Shown here: one piece after another, positions 17,568 to 27,108 of the stretch
How the letters are laid out: every line of letters starts with the position of its first letter
Position numbering within the stretch: the first letter of the stretch is position 1
IMG/VR virus record: IMGVR_UViG_3300033146_001150
Span: 1-64,000 of that record
DNA: 64,000 nucleotides
Source: a virus
Direction: 5' to 3' (one strand)
Translations under genes and position numbers: made by a program
Notes under the pieces: generated by a model
Database searches by the model: none
What the model was told of the DNA's origin: nothing
Seen by the model: only the letters and a program-made list of their open reading frames with translations

Positions 17568-20210
17568 ATGAACGGATTCAAAAATATACACTACGATAAC
17601 TCTCATAATAGAATATATTTATGGGAGAATGGTGAAGATGGTAAGACTAATAGATTTAAAGATACTCCTGAAATTGAATATTATGTCACTGATAAATCAA
17701 ACACGTCTAAGATTAAAGATATATGGGGGAATTCTGTAGTAAAAAAGACTGCTAAAAATACATATACTTTACGAAAAACATTAGAATCTGATGACATCGT
17801 TACATGTGAAGCAAAACTTCAACAAGATATGAAATTTCTTCAAAAGAGATATGGTGATAAAGATTTAACATATGATATGGATGATTTTCAGATATGTACT
17901 ATAGATATTGAATTAGCAGTTGGTGACAAACCTAAACCATTCGCTGAGATGGTAGAGGATTGTGATACTCCTATTAATCTAATAACGGTACATTTTTCTA
18001 AAGATGATAGTGTTCATACATTTGGTACAACAGAATATACTGGAAATTCTGATACAGTAGGAACTTATCATTATATACCAGATGAATCTATGATGCTCAC
18101 TAAATTCATTAAGATGTTTAGACGTAAAAAAGTAGATATCATCACTGGTTGGAATAGTAGATTCTTTGATATTAGATATATTGTAGATAGATGTCGTATG
18201 TTAGATGTTACCGTATCATTGTCTCCGCTAAATAAAGAGATAGAATCTAAGATGCGTGATAACTTTGGTGGTACTATTAAATATTATAAGATTCCTGGTG
18301 TAGCTCAGTTAGATAGCCAAGAGTTATATAAAAAATTTACATTTATTAAAGAGGTTAATTATAAATTAAATTATATCGGTAATAAGGTTACAGGTGAAGG
18401 TAAATTAGATCTGGATGGATCGGTAACTCAAATTTATAAGACTAATTGGAATCAATTTGTTGAGTATAACATACAAGACGTAATGCTCGTTAAAAAGATA
18501 AATGATACTAAAAAGTTTATTGATTTGACTGTTAATATATGCTATCAGTCATTAATACCTTTTGAAAGTATTTTTTCATCAATTCCTGTTATTACTGGTT
18601 ATATTGTTAGATACCTACATAAGTTTGGGTTAGTTATGCCCGACTCTAAAGGTGGTGAGAAAGAATCTTATCCAGGTGCTTATGTTAAATCTATGCGAGG
18701 TATGTATAAATACTTAGTTTCGTATGACTTTGAAAGTCTATACCCTACTATTATGCGTATGTTTAATATCAGCCCAGAAACATTAGTATTTAACCCTACT
18801 GAAGAACAGTTACGTACTATGGATTTGATAAAAACTCCAGCATCTACTATGTATGAATGTGAGACTCCTAAAGGTGAGTTTAAAGTTTCTGGTATATATT
18901 ATGATAAATCTAAAAGAGGAATTCTTCCTCAAATTGTAGAGACTATCTTTAATGAACGTAAATACTTTAAACAGAAGATGAAGATTGCTAAAGGTATTAG
19001 TAAAGGATTCACTCAGGAACATATAGCAAAAGACACTCATATGTCTATTGAATTGGTTAATAAGTTATATGATGAAGTTATGGAAGAGGGTTTTGATGCT
19101 GATTATTATGACTCTCAACAGCACATCAGAAAAATTTTGATCAACTCAATATATGGGGTTCTTGGTAATAGACACTTCGCATTTTATAATATCAAGAATG
19201 CTATGGCTATTACTATTGCTGGTCGTGATGTTATTCAATATGTAACGGATAGCGTTAATGATTATTTCATTAACTATTGGCATAAACACGCTCACAGATA
19301 TCTTCCTGAATTAAAAGGGGTTGATATTAAACCTATGAGTAAGGATTCTGTTCCTGTTGTTGATACTGATTCTAACTATATATGTTTAGATGAATTATTA
19401 TCTAATATGAACATTACATTTGAAACCAATGAAGAATATAGATTATGGGTTGATAGATTTGATCAATTGTTCTTAACTCCATTCTTTAAGAAGATTTTAG
19501 CTATATATGCTAAAAAATATAATGCTGATAATCTTCATAACTTTAAAAGGGAAAAGATTATTATTCGTAAGTTAGTGTCACAGAAAAAACGATATGCTGA
19601 TATTGTGATTGAAAATGAAGGTGATGTGTATGAAACTCCTAAATTGTCAATTACAGGTCTTGATATTGTTAAGTCGTCAACTCCTATGTTTTGTCGTACT
19701 AATCTTAAAGATGCATTATATTATATGATGATGACTTCTGACAGAGACAAAACCACGGATATACTTCGTGATATATATGAAGAATTTAAGGCATCTGATA
19801 TTGAGCAAATTTCATCTCCTCGTAGAGTGAATAACTACACTAAGTATGCAGAATCATTAGATTATTATGAAACTAATGGTGTGTTTATTAAAAAAGGAAC
19901 ACCTCAGCATGTAAAATCTTCTATATACTATAACCATGTAGTTAATATTAAAAAGATAAAAGGTCAATCTTTTATTGAAAATGGTAATGACATAAAATAT
20001 ATTTATGTTAATCCCGATAATATAGTTAGGTCACCGACCATAGCATTTTCCGGGAAATACCCAGAGGAGTTTAAGAGTATATTTAATATTGATTATAATG
20101 CTCAATGGAATAAAACTTTTCTTAATACCATGAATGATTTTTTCGACATTATGGGTTGGGGTAAGGTGACATTAGAAAAAAATAATTTAGATGATTTTAT
20201 AACATTTTAA
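17568..20210 (+). CDS. 43: Family B DNA polymerase gp43
   Basis: At 880 residues this is near T4 gp43 (898). Exonuclease motifs are DIELA near 112, WNSRFFDIRYI near 198 and YNIQDVMLVKK near 302. Polymerase motif A is SYDFESLYPTI near 384. Motif B is KILINSIYGVLGN near 523. Motif C is VDTDSNY near 597, where T4 has GDTDS; the two catalytic aspartates are kept. The C-terminus ends in NNLDDFITF, which could be the clamp-binding peptide. It is followed after 14 bases by uvsX. It acts with gp45, gp44/62, gp41, gp61 and gp32, all encoded in this window. Confidence 0.96.
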   Translation: MNGFKNIHYDNSHNRIYLWENGEDGKTNRFKDTPEIEYYVTDKSNTSKIKDIWGNSVVKKTAKNTYTLRKTLESDDIVTCEAKLQQDMKFLQKRYGDKDLTYDMDDFQICTIDIELAVGDKPKPFAEMVEDCDTPINLITVHFSKDDSVHTFGTTEYTGNSDTVGTYHYIPDESMMLTKFIKMFRRKKVDIITGWNSRFFDIRYIVDRCRMLDVTVSLSPLNKEIESKMRDNFGGTIKYYKIPGVAQLDSQELYKKFTFIKEVNYKLNYIGNKVTGEGKLDLDGSVTQIYKTNWNQFVEYNIQDVMLVKKINDTKKFIDLTVNICYQSLIPFESIFSSIPVITGYIVRYLHKFGLVMPDSKGGEKESYPGAYVKSMRGMYKYLVSYDFESLYPTIMRMFNISPETLVFNPTEEQLRTMDLIKTPASTMYECETPKGEFKVSGIYYDKSKRGILPQIVETIFNERKYFKQKMKIAKGISKGFTQEHIAKDTHMSIELVNKLYDEVMEEGFDADYYDSQQHIRKILINSIYGVLGNRHFAFYNIKNAMAITIAGRDVIQYVTDSVNDYFINYWHKHAHRYLPELKGVDIKPMSKDSVPVVDTDSNYICLDELLSNMNITFETNEEYRLWVDRFDQLFLTPFFKKILAIYAKKYNADNLHNFKREKIIIRKLVSQKKRYADIVIENEGDVYETPKLSITGLDIVKSSTPMFCRTNLKDALYYMMMTSDRDKTTDILRDIYEEFKASDIEQISSPRRVNNYTKYAESLDYYETNGVFIKKGTPQHVKSSIYYNHVVNIKKIKGQSFIENGNDIKYIYVNPDNIVRSPTIAFSGKYPEEFKSIFNIDYNAQWNKTFLNTMNDFFDIMGWGKVTLEKNNLDDFITF

Positions 20211-20224
20211 GGTAAGGGACCATT

Positions 20225-21289
20225 ATGAGTAAACAAAATATCTATGATATGATATTAAAAGACAAGGGGGAGAAGGGGAGAAAACCTCTTCTCGACTCTC
20301 TATATGATTTTGACAATGATGCTGTTGAATTCCTAACAACAAATTCAATCGCACTCAATTTATTGTTTAGTGGTAAAGTTCGTGGTGGGATTCCTATGGG
20401 TCATATGAGTATGATTTCAGCACCATCCCAGTTGGGTAAATCTATTATAGGTGCTAATATCATCAAGAATGCTCAAAAAAAGGATATGAATGTTGTTGTT
20501 ATTGATACTGAACGGGCATTTAAAAAGTCTTTAGCTAAGGCTCTAAATATTGACACGTCACCTGATAAACTCCAAGTGTTTCGTACAAGTGATATGTTCC
20601 GTATAGAAGAGATTATAGCTTCTATCACTGATAAAATCCCTGAGAGTGAACGTAAAAATACTTTATTTGTTCTTGATAGTTGGGGTACGTTAGTTACTAC
20701 TAGAACAAAAACTAATGCGTTAAAAGGTAATGATGTTATGGATATGAGCGAACCTAAGATGAAAAACAGATTGGCTAATATCATTCTAAATAGCGGAGCT
20801 ACATTTTTTATTGTTAATCATGTATATGATAACACTGGTGGTTTTGGTGATCCATTAAATATACCAGGAGGTCGTAAGGTCACTTTTAATTGTGAAACTG
20901 TTGTTCTTGGTATGAGTAGAGCTAAAGATAATAAGAATGCCGATAAAGAAGTTATGGGTCATTTTATCACAGCTAAAACATTTAAATCTAGATTTTCTAA
21001 AGGAGAATCTAAATTGACATACCGACTTAAATATTCTGGTGGACTAGATCCATTTTATGGTATATTGCCTGATGCTATAGATGCTGGTGTAGTTATACGA
21101 GAGGGTCAAAAATATAGAGCTAAAAATGGAACAAAAAAATGGTTCGAGAAAGATTTATATTGTGTTGATTTTTGGCGAGATGTATTTAGTGATGATGTAT
21201 TTAGTGATTATTTATCTAATAAATATCAATTCACTGAAGAAGCGGCATCTGTCACCGAAGATGAATTTTTATCTACAATTTTTGATTAA
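20225..21289 (+). CDS. uvsX: UvsX RecA-like recombinase
   Basis: The 354-residue protein (T4 UvsX is about 390) forms the strand-exchange filament. The Walker A region reads SAPSQLGKS at 65-73 instead of the usual GPxxxGKT/S; T4 UvsX is also non-standard here. Walker B is LFVLDSWG near 155. The DNA-binding loop area holds MSEPKMKNRLANIILNSG, and IVNHVYDNTGGFGDPLNIPGG follows near 200. The C-terminus is acidic (TEEAASVTEDEFLSTIFD), as expected for gp32 and UvsY exchange. It sits between polymerase and helicase genes with short gaps. Confidence 0.93.
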   Translation: MSKQNIYDMILKDKGEKGRKPLLDSLYDFDNDAVEFLTTNSIALNLLFSGKVRGGIPMGHMSMISAPSQLGKSIIGANIIKNAQKKDMNVVVIDTERAFKKSLAKALNIDTSPDKLQVFRTSDMFRIEEIIASITDKIPESERKNTLFVLDSWGTLVTTRTKTNALKGNDVMDMSEPKMKNRLANIILNSGATFFIVNHVYDNTGGFGDPLNIPGGRKVTFNCETVVLGMSRAKDNKNADKEVMGHFITAKTFKSRFSKGESKLTYRLKYSGGLDPFYGILPDAIDAGVVIREGQKYRAKNGTKKWFEKDLYCVDFWRDVFSDDVFSDYLSNKYQFTEEAASVTEDEFLSTIFD

Positions 21290-21299
21290 TGAGGAATGA

Positions 21300-22670
21300 A
21301 TGTCTGATTTTGATACTAATATTGAAAATTCAATAATAAAGTATTTATATCTTAATAAAACAGTACGGGATAAAGTGGTCCCGTACTTTAACTTCTCTAT
21401 ATTTGAGTTAGTGGAAAATATAGAAATTATGAAGTATATTAAGAAGTTTATGGAAAAATATGGGAAGTTTCCAACACCAAAAGAAACTAAAATGACTATA
21501 CAGAACCCTGAGTTGTATGAACACCTTAAAAGGTGTATTAATATAGACAACGATGGTATATCTGATGAAATCATGTTAGAGGAAATTGAAACATATATAA
21601 AAGAAAAATGTGTCATTGATGTTATTGTTGATACTATGACTAAGGTACAAGATGGGGATATAGAAGCCGCCAATGCTTCTCCTGATCTTATGAGGGAGGC
21701 ATTAGCTTTTTCATTCGATGACCGGGTTGGTATTGATATATTTTCACATGAGGATGAGGATTCAATTTTTAATTTTCTCCACAATAGAGAATATGTTCTA
21801 TCTTCAGGTCTTAAAGATTTTGATGCATTAATTGGTGGTGGGTTCCATGAAAAGTCATTAACTTTATTTATGGCAGAAACCAATATGGGTAAATCTCTTA
21901 TTATGACTGCATTGGCATCTAATAACATACTACAAGGTAAGAATGTATTATATGTGACGTATGAGATGTCTGAGTATAAAATAACAGAGAGAGTACTCGC
22001 TAATATCTTTGATGTTGATTGTTCTAATTTAGATAAAATAACTAAAAAAGACTTTTCTCGTAGATTTGATAAGGCACGTAACCAAGTGCAAGGTAAATTT
22101 ATTGTTAAAGAGTATGCCACTAAAGGTGGTAATGTTAATAATTTACGTTCTCTTTCTAAAGAACTTAAATTAAAAAAGAAATTTACTCCTGATATAATTT
22201 ATATTGATTATCTGGGAATCATGGCATCTGCTACGTCTAATCGAACGGATAATACTTATACTGAAATTAAACGTATTACTGAAGAAGTTCGTGGTCTTGC
22301 TGTTGAATTAGGTATTCCTATAGTATCTGCTATACAGACAAATAGGGATGGGTTTGGTAATGATAGTTTATCTCTCTCTAATGCGTCAGATTCTATCGGT
22401 ACTGTGTATACTGCTGATTTAGTTATAGCAGTAACTCAATCAGAATCATTACGTGAAGATGGTAAATATCTATGGACTCTACAAAAGAATAGATATGGTG
22501 AAAATCAAACTAGTTTACCAATAAGAGTAAATTATCCTAAAATGCGATTATCTAATGATAGTGATGATGACGATAGAAGTGTAAAAACAAATAATAATAA
22601 CACCATTAAAACTACCAACAATGACGGTGGGTTTAATGATAAAAGAAAAGTTGGGGTATCATTTGAGTGA
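21300..22670 (+). CDS. 41: Replicative helicase gp41 (DnaB family)
   Basis: The 456-residue protein compares with T4 gp41 (475). It unwinds the lagging-strand template and works with gp61. The N-terminal domain of about 150 residues is followed by Walker A AETNMGKS near 192, VTYEMSEYKITER near 217, Walker B DIIYIDYLGIM near 298, and motif H4 PIVSAIQTNRDGF near 340. The C-terminal 50 residues are Asp/Asn rich and likely flexible. The ribosome site GAGGAATGA overlaps the start. The next gene starts inside its stop region. Confidence 0.93.
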   Translation: MSDFDTNIENSIIKYLYLNKTVRDKVVPYFNFSIFELVENIEIMKYIKKFMEKYGKFPTPKETKMTIQNPELYEHLKRCINIDNDGISDEIMLEEIETYIKEKCVIDVIVDTMTKVQDGDIEAANASPDLMREALAFSFDDRVGIDIFSHEDEDSIFNFLHNREYVLSSGLKDFDALIGGGFHEKSLTLFMAETNMGKSLIMTALASNNILQGKNVLYVTYEMSEYKITERVLANIFDVDCSNLDKITKKDFSRRFDKARNQVQGKFIVKEYATKGGNVNNLRSLSKELKLKKKFTPDIIYIDYLGIMASATSNRTDNTYTEIKRITEEVRGLAVELGIPIVSAIQTNRDGFGNDSLSLSNASDSIGTVYTADLVIAVTQSESLREDGKYLWTLQKNRYGENQTSLPIRVNYPKMRLSNDSDDDDRSVKTNNNNTIKTTNNDGGFNDKRKVGVSFE

Positions 22671-23046
22671 TATAGATGTTATATTAGCAAAAGAATACGA
22701 CTCATTTAAGAAAAATGAAGAAATTGTAGCAAAAAGTATTGACAATTCTGATTTTTTTGGTATAATGGAAGAGTACGGATTCCCGTATAGTAGAATTAGT
22801 CGAATAGTTGATGGTGGGGTTTATTCATTTGACGAGCAACAAGAGTTCAACTTAACTTTGCAATCTATACATAAAGATCGTGGTATATCCATTATCGATT
22901 GTATAGTATTTATTGAAGATAGTATCGTGTTAACTAAAATTATGAGAGTGCTAGACGGAGACACTAAATATATGTTAAAGATTGCTTTAGGCGAAAAATT
23001 CAATATTAATGTACCTAAAAGTAATATATATGATATTATTAGTTGA
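22663..23046 (+). CDS. Small replication-cluster protein between 41 and 32 (hypothetical)
   Basis: I take the TTG at 22663, overlapping the stop of gene 41 and preceded by GGGG. Upstream ATGs at 22621 or 22636 in the same frame are possible. The product is about 127 residues, helical and slightly acidic, with EYDSFKKNEEIV near the start and VLTKIMRVLDGDTKYMLKI near the end. T4 has genes 33 (late co-activator) and 59 (helicase loader) in the equivalent place before gene 32. Weak resemblance in size and helical pattern to gp33 is not enough to assign it. TTG starts occur at other genes in this phage. Confidence 0.6.
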   Translation: MSDIDVILAKEYDSFKKNEEIVAKSIDNSDFFGIMEEYGFPYSRISRIVDGGVYSFDEQQEFNLTLQSIHKDRGISIIDCIVFIEDSIVLTKIMRVLDGDTKYMLKIALGEKFNINVPKSNIYDIIS

Positions 23047-23071
23047 CATTGGCTATTACATAATATATATT
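23043..23071 (+). promoter_or_regulatory. Early promoter for gene 32
   Basis: TTGACA, 17 bases, TATATT, 40 bases before the gp32 ATG. A private promoter plus a terminator after the gene fits the high level of single-stranded DNA-binding protein needed. Confidence 0.82.
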
Positions 23072-23110
23072 AATACAGATTAAGAATTATTTATTTATTA
23101 GGAGTTTTGT

Positions 23111-23986
23111 ATGACAGCAAAAAAATCTAAGTTTAAAAGAAATTGGTCAGCGGTGAATGATCGTATCCTTAGCAGAAACAAGAAGTTTAAAGACGATGAT
23201 CGTATTTATAAAATTAAATATGATACTTCTACGCACACATCAAAGGTTGTTATGCGTTTCCTCCCACCAATTAGTGAAGATGCTATGCCATATTCTCAGC
23301 AAGATAAGCACTTCTTCCAAGATACTGGTGGTTGGTTTATTGAGCCTTGTCCTACTACAATTGGTGGTAATTGTCCTGTATGCGATCATCTTAGAAAAGC
23401 TGACCTATATAATGTAGACAATCCTCTATATTTCGATAGAAAGAAGCAGGTAATTTTCTACACTAATGTTCTTATCATTGATGATTCAGTTACACCATCT
23501 AATAATGGTAAAGTGTTTATCTATAAGTTTGGTAAGAAAATTATGGATAAAATTGAAGATAGTATTGATGATGGTCTTGAGGCTTGGGATGTGTATGAGG
23601 GTGTAAACTTCACTATGTCTGCTAAAAAGAAAAATGCAAGTGCTATGGGTAGTTATGATGCATCTCGTTTTTCAGATAAACCAACTTCTCTAGAAGAATA
23701 TGGTGATATTGATGATATTATGGCTATGCGACATAACATTGAAGATTTCGAAAATGAAGATAACTATAAGTCGTATGATGAACTTAAAGAGCGTTATCTT
23801 AAAGTTATTGGTGAAACTGATGGGGCTTCTGATGAAGCACCTAAACGCACTCGTGTTACTGAAGAGTCTCAGCAGGAATCAGTAGAGGATGTTAAACCTG
23901 AACCAACATCAACCATTGGCGATATGAATATGTTTGATGACGATGATGACGATGACGATGACTTTTTTGGTGCATTGGCTGATTAG
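23111..23986 (+). CDS. 32: Single-stranded DNA-binding protein gp32
   Basis: The 291-residue length matches T4 gp32 (301). The basic N-terminus (KFKRNWSAVNDRILSRN) is the cooperativity (LAST-like) region. The OB-fold core carries the zinc-type cluster CPTTIGGNCPVCDH near residues 79-92. The C-terminus is a run of about nine aspartates followed by FFGALAD, the acidic partner-binding tail. It coats DNA for gp43, UvsX/UvsY and gp41. It has its own early promoter upstream and a strong hairpin terminator downstream, so it is expressed as a single unit with read-through to gene 61. Confidence 0.95.
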   Translation: MTAKKSKFKRNWSAVNDRILSRNKKFKDDDRIYKIKYDTSTHTSKVVMRFLPPISEDAMPYSQQDKHFFQDTGGWFIEPCPTTIGGNCPVCDHLRKADLYNVDNPLYFDRKKQVIFYTNVLIIDDSVTPSNNGKVFIYKFGKKIMDKIEDSIDDGLEAWDVYEGVNFTMSAKKKNASAMGSYDASRFSDKPTSLEEYGDIDDIMAMRHNIEDFENEDNYKSYDELKERYLKVIGETDGASDEAPKRTRVTEESQQESVEDVKPEPTSTIGDMNMFDDDDDDDDDFFGALAD

Positions 23987-24024
23987 TAGCTGATTAATAG
24001 CTAATGGTAAGTGTGGTAACGATG

Positions 24025-24056
24025 GGGGTGTGTTTAATAGCACACCCCTTGATTTT
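24025..24056 (+). terminator. Terminator after gene 32
   Basis: GGGGTGTG, 8-base loop, CACACCCC, followed by TTGATTTT. It lies in the 83-base gap between genes 32 and 61. Confidence 0.75.
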
Positions 24057-24069
24057 ATAGGGAGATTGA

Positions 24070-25050
24070 ATGGCTTTTGAAGTTAATGAATTTATATTAG
24101 AAAAACATATTAAGATTGTTCTTAATTCATATTTTACTGATGTGTATGAGACTCATGATTCTTTTAATTTTAGATGTGCTATATGCGGTGATTCTAAAAA
24201 AGATAAATTCAAAAAACGAGGATATATCCTCAAATCGAAAACTCCGTGGGTTTATTATTGTCATAACTGCAACACTTCTATGTCTGCTATGAAATGGATC
24301 AAAGAGTACTATCCAAGTAATTATAGATCATATATAAAAGAAGTTATGATAAATAAACCTAAATCTGATAATAATACATATAAAAATATAAAAACTAGTA
24401 AAACTTTTGAGGATTATGATGAACGTGTAGATGTTCAGCATTTTAAATCTATATTAAAATTTCCCGATGCCGTAGAGTTTTGTGAAAATAGAAGAATCCC
24501 TAAAGAAGTTTATTCTAAATGGAAATATTGTGTTGATGGTAAATATGTTGGAAGAATAATCATAACCTTTTTAAACAAAGAAGGTAAACCTTATTATTAT
24601 CAGGGACGATCATTCAATAATAACAGTGGTATGAAGTATTTATCTAGGAAAGGTGATCATTGTTCTATATATAATTATTATAATGTTGATCCAGATAAAC
24701 CTGTTGTTATTTTAGAAGGACCTATTGATTCTATTTTTGTTGAAAACAGCATAGCAGTTACTGGTCTAAAATTGAAGAGCGATGATCTTGATATATTTAA
24801 TGATAAATACTTTATGCTAGATAATGATGCTAGTGGATGGAGACAGTCTATAAAACGATTAAAACGTGGTGATTATGTCTTTAATTGGTCTAAATTCCTA
24901 TCAAACTATCATTTTACATCAAAAATTAAAGATGTTAATGATTTCATACTAGCCCAAGACCAAATAACACATCTAACATGGGATATGATAGAACCATATT
25001 TCACAAAAAATATAAATGATAAGATATACTTTATAGGAGATAAATTATGA
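24070..25050 (+). CDS. 61: DNA primase gp61 (DnaG/TOPRIM type)
   Basis: The 326-residue protein (T4 gp61 is 342) makes RNA primers with the gp41 helicase. An N-terminal zinc-binding domain has CAICGDSKKDKF near 35 and CHNCNTSMSA near 64, four cysteines in CxxC pairs. The TOPRIM fold shows VVILEGPIDSIFV near 213 and YFMLDNDASGW near 250, with the Glu and Asp-x-Asp acidic residues. The C-terminus ends KDVNDFILA...IGDKL. The stop overlaps the next gene's start by 4 bases. Confidence 0.9.
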   Translation: MAFEVNEFILEKHIKIVLNSYFTDVYETHDSFNFRCAICGDSKKDKFKKRGYILKSKTPWVYYCHNCNTSMSAMKWIKEYYPSNYRSYIKEVMINKPKSDNNTYKNIKTSKTFEDYDERVDVQHFKSILKFPDAVEFCENRRIPKEVYSKWKYCVDGKYVGRIIITFLNKEGKPYYYQGRSFNNNSGMKYLSRKGDHCSIYNYYNVDPDKPVVILEGPIDSIFVENSIAVTGLKLKSDDLDIFNDKYFMLDNDASGWRQSIKRLKRGDYVFNWSKFLSNYHFTSKIKDVNDFILAQDQITHLTWDMIEPYFTKNINDKIYFIGDKL

Positions 25051-25736
25051 TAATTGTTGGAATTGACTACAGTATGTCGTCGCCGGGATTAGTAAAATGT
25101 GAACTTGATGATAATTTGGATATAATTAGATCTGATTATGCTGGATACAGCTCTGTATTAAAAACATCTAAGTTAGATTCAAATATAACACATTTCAAAA
25201 AAGAAATGTTTAATAATAATTTAGATAGATTTTTGAAGTTATCTCAACTGTCAATAGACTTTATTAATAGTTGGGGTACTCCTGATTATGTTGCTATTGA
25301 AGATTATGCTATGGGATCTAATTCTGGTATGAATTTCACTATAGGTGAAGCTACTATGGCTATGAAGACTTTAGTATATAATAGCGGTTCGAAATTTAGA
25401 TTATATTCGCCTTCTGCTATTAAAAAATTTGCCACTGGTAAAGGTAATGCTAAAAAATTTGATATGAAAGATGCTTATGATAAATTAGACCACCAATCAG
25501 TTGGTTATTTTGATTTAAGCCACCTACCGGAGAATAAAAACCCAAGTGAAGATATTATAGATGCTTATTGGATAATGACCTTACTTAAAACAGAATTGAA
25601 GATTCGTGCTGGGTTAATATCATTAAAAGATTTAAATTTAAAACAAATAGAGGTGTTTAATTCAGTAACTAAAGGCAATCCAGAAAATTTATTAACACGA
25701 GACTTCTTGACAAAGGAACATGATGAATTTAAATGA
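25047..25736 (+). CDS. RuvC-like Holliday junction resolvase
   Basis: The 229-residue protein has an RNase H-like fold with the acidic residues spread as in RuvC: GIDYSMSSPG at 5-14, VAIEDYAMGSNSG near 79 and SEDIIDAYWIMTLL near 170. A central YSPSAIKKFATGKGNAKK block resembles the RuvC DNA-contact region. T4 uses endonuclease VII (gp49) to resolve branched DNA before packaging; other phages use a RuvC-like enzyme, so this may be the functional replacement. It overlaps gene 61 upstream and rnh downstream. Confidence 0.8.
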   Translation: MIIVGIDYSMSSPGLVKCELDDNLDIIRSDYAGYSSVLKTSKLDSNITHFKKEMFNNNLDRFLKLSQLSIDFINSWGTPDYVAIEDYAMGSNSGMNFTIGEATMAMKTLVYNSGSKFRLYSPSAIKKFATGKGNAKKFDMKDAYDKLDHQSVGYFDLSHLPENKNPSEDIIDAYWIMTLLKTELKIRAGLISLKDLNLKQIEVFNSVTKGNPENLLTRDFLTKEHDEFK

Positions 25737-26640
25737 TATTATGCAATTCACTGAACCTACTAAGACTTCAGGTAGAGTATTATTAATAGATGCTCATAAT
25801 ATAGCATATATGATGATATATGCTGGTGATATCAATGATTTTGAGGCATGGAAGAGTAATTTCTTATATAAAATATTTGTTACTATACGAGAATTATCTC
25901 CTGAGAAAGTTGTTATTGCATTTGACTCTAAAAATTGTTGGAGATATTCTTTATATAAGGAGTATAAAGCTAATAGAGTAAAACAACATGGTAAATATGT
26001 ATTAGATAAAAAAGGATTTAATAGTGCTATTGATGATATGGTTGGAGATTTAAAAGCTATATTCCCTTGTATTCATACTTTACGTGTTGATAGAACTGAA
26101 GGTGACGATATTATTGCTATATTAGCCACTCATGTGTTTAATAAAGAAAGCGAAGACGTTATTATAGTATCTCGTGATTCTGATTTAAATCAATTGATAT
26201 CATTACCTAATGTGTCTCAGTACAACCCACATAGCAAATCTATTGTTAATGTTCTTAATCCTAAAATGGAGTTAGAAGTTAAAATTATTAATGGGGATAG
26301 TGGTGATAATATTAAAGGCATTAAGAGGGGTGTTGGTATTAAGAAATCATCTGATATTGTTAAGAATAGTTCAATTGATGAGTTCATCGAGTCTCACGAC
26401 ACTCAATTAGAGCGAGACACTATACAAGAAGCCTATAACCTAAATAGAACTCTTATTGATTTATCATTTATACCTAACTCATTAAAGGATGATATTATCC
26501 TTGCTTATGAAGAGGTTCCAGTTACTAAATATAAAGGTAAAACTGTTATGAAATATTTTACCTCTAATAAGATGAAGCGTTTATATAGATCATGGAGTCG
26601 TATATCAAAAACTTTAGATAAGTTGGTTGTTGATGAGTAA
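25723..26640 (+). CDS. rnh: 5'-3' exonuclease / RNase H (FEN-1-like)
   Basis: I choose the ATG at 25723 because AAGGA lies 5 bases upstream; an ATG at 25720 is too close. The product has 305 residues, the same as T4 RNase H. Visible acidic metal-binding blocks are LLIDAHNIAYMM near 17, VIAFDSKNCWR near 62, DRTEGDDIIAILATH near 118 and IIVSRDSDLNQLI near 142. A helix-hairpin-helix-like GDNIKGIKRGVGIKK follows near 195. It removes Okazaki primers and works with gp32. It overlaps both neighbours. Confidence 0.92.
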   Translation: MNLNDIMQFTEPTKTSGRVLLIDAHNIAYMMIYAGDINDFEAWKSNFLYKIFVTIRELSPEKVVIAFDSKNCWRYSLYKEYKANRVKQHGKYVLDKKGFNSAIDDMVGDLKAIFPCIHTLRVDRTEGDDIIAILATHVFNKESEDVIIVSRDSDLNQLISLPNVSQYNPHSKSIVNVLNPKMELEVKIINGDSGDNIKGIKRGVGIKKSSDIVKNSSIDEFIESHDTQLERDTIQEAYNLNRTLIDLSFIPNSLKDDIILAYEEVPVTKYKGKTVMKYFTSNKMKRLYRSWSRISKTLDKLVVDE

Positions 26641-27094
26641 ATATGAATCTAAAAAGGGATATTATAAATTAATATTCCCTAGTAAGTATACTGCTAAAAC
26701 TAATAATAATGGTGAAATTCTATATAGATCGTCATGGGAGCAAAGAGTATTTTATTATATGGATAATAATAAAAATGTGATAGAATGGTCTAATGAAGCG
26801 TTAACTATACCTTATTTATATAAACTTGATGGTAAGATACATAGATATTATCCTGATATTGTATGTAAAGTGTCAAGTAATGAAGGAGTTAAGAATTTTA
26901 TATTAGAGATTAAACCATATAAGCAAACTGTACCCCCAAATAAACCAAAAAACCGTAGTTTATCCCGTAAAGCTAAATACGATAGAGAAATGGCAGTATA
27001 TATTAAAAACACCTGTAAATGGGAAGCTGCTACTGAATTTTGTAAGAAAAATGGGTATGAATTCAAAATTATAACTGAAAATGAAATATTTTAA
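26633..27094 (+). CDS. 4: Head completion protein gp4 (TnsA-like endonuclease fold)
   Basis: The 153-residue product corresponds to T4 gp4 (150). Matching blocks are YRSSWEQRVFYYMD (T4 YRSNWEKFFFEWLD), IEWSNEALTIPY, RYYPDIVCKV, FILEIKPYKQTVPPNKP and CKWEAATEFCKKNGYEFKIIT. The E-x(n)-D-x(n)-E-x-K pattern is the nuclease signature seen in TnsA-like enzymes. In T4 it acts at head completion after packaging. The ATG at 26633 overlaps the rnh stop, so it is translated from the replication operon although its role is in assembly. Confidence 0.88.
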   Translation: MSKYESKKGYYKLIFPSKYTAKTNNNGEILYRSSWEQRVFYYMDNNKNVIEWSNEALTIPYLYKLDGKIHRYYPDIVCKVSSNEGVKNFILEIKPYKQTVPPNKPKNRSLSRKAKYDREMAVYIKNTCKWEAATEFCKKNGYEFKIITENEIF

Positions 27095-27108
27095 AAAAAG
27101 GTGTGTAT

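Noticed and set aside
21269-22120. 283-residue antisense ORF opposite gene 41
   Set aside because: It lies fully over the strongly supported gp41 helicase gene, with Ser/Leu-rich composition typical of antisense shadows.
22663-23046. gp59 helicase loader or gp33
   Set aside because: Synteny suggests either, but size does not fit gp59 and similarity to gp33 is too weak to name it.
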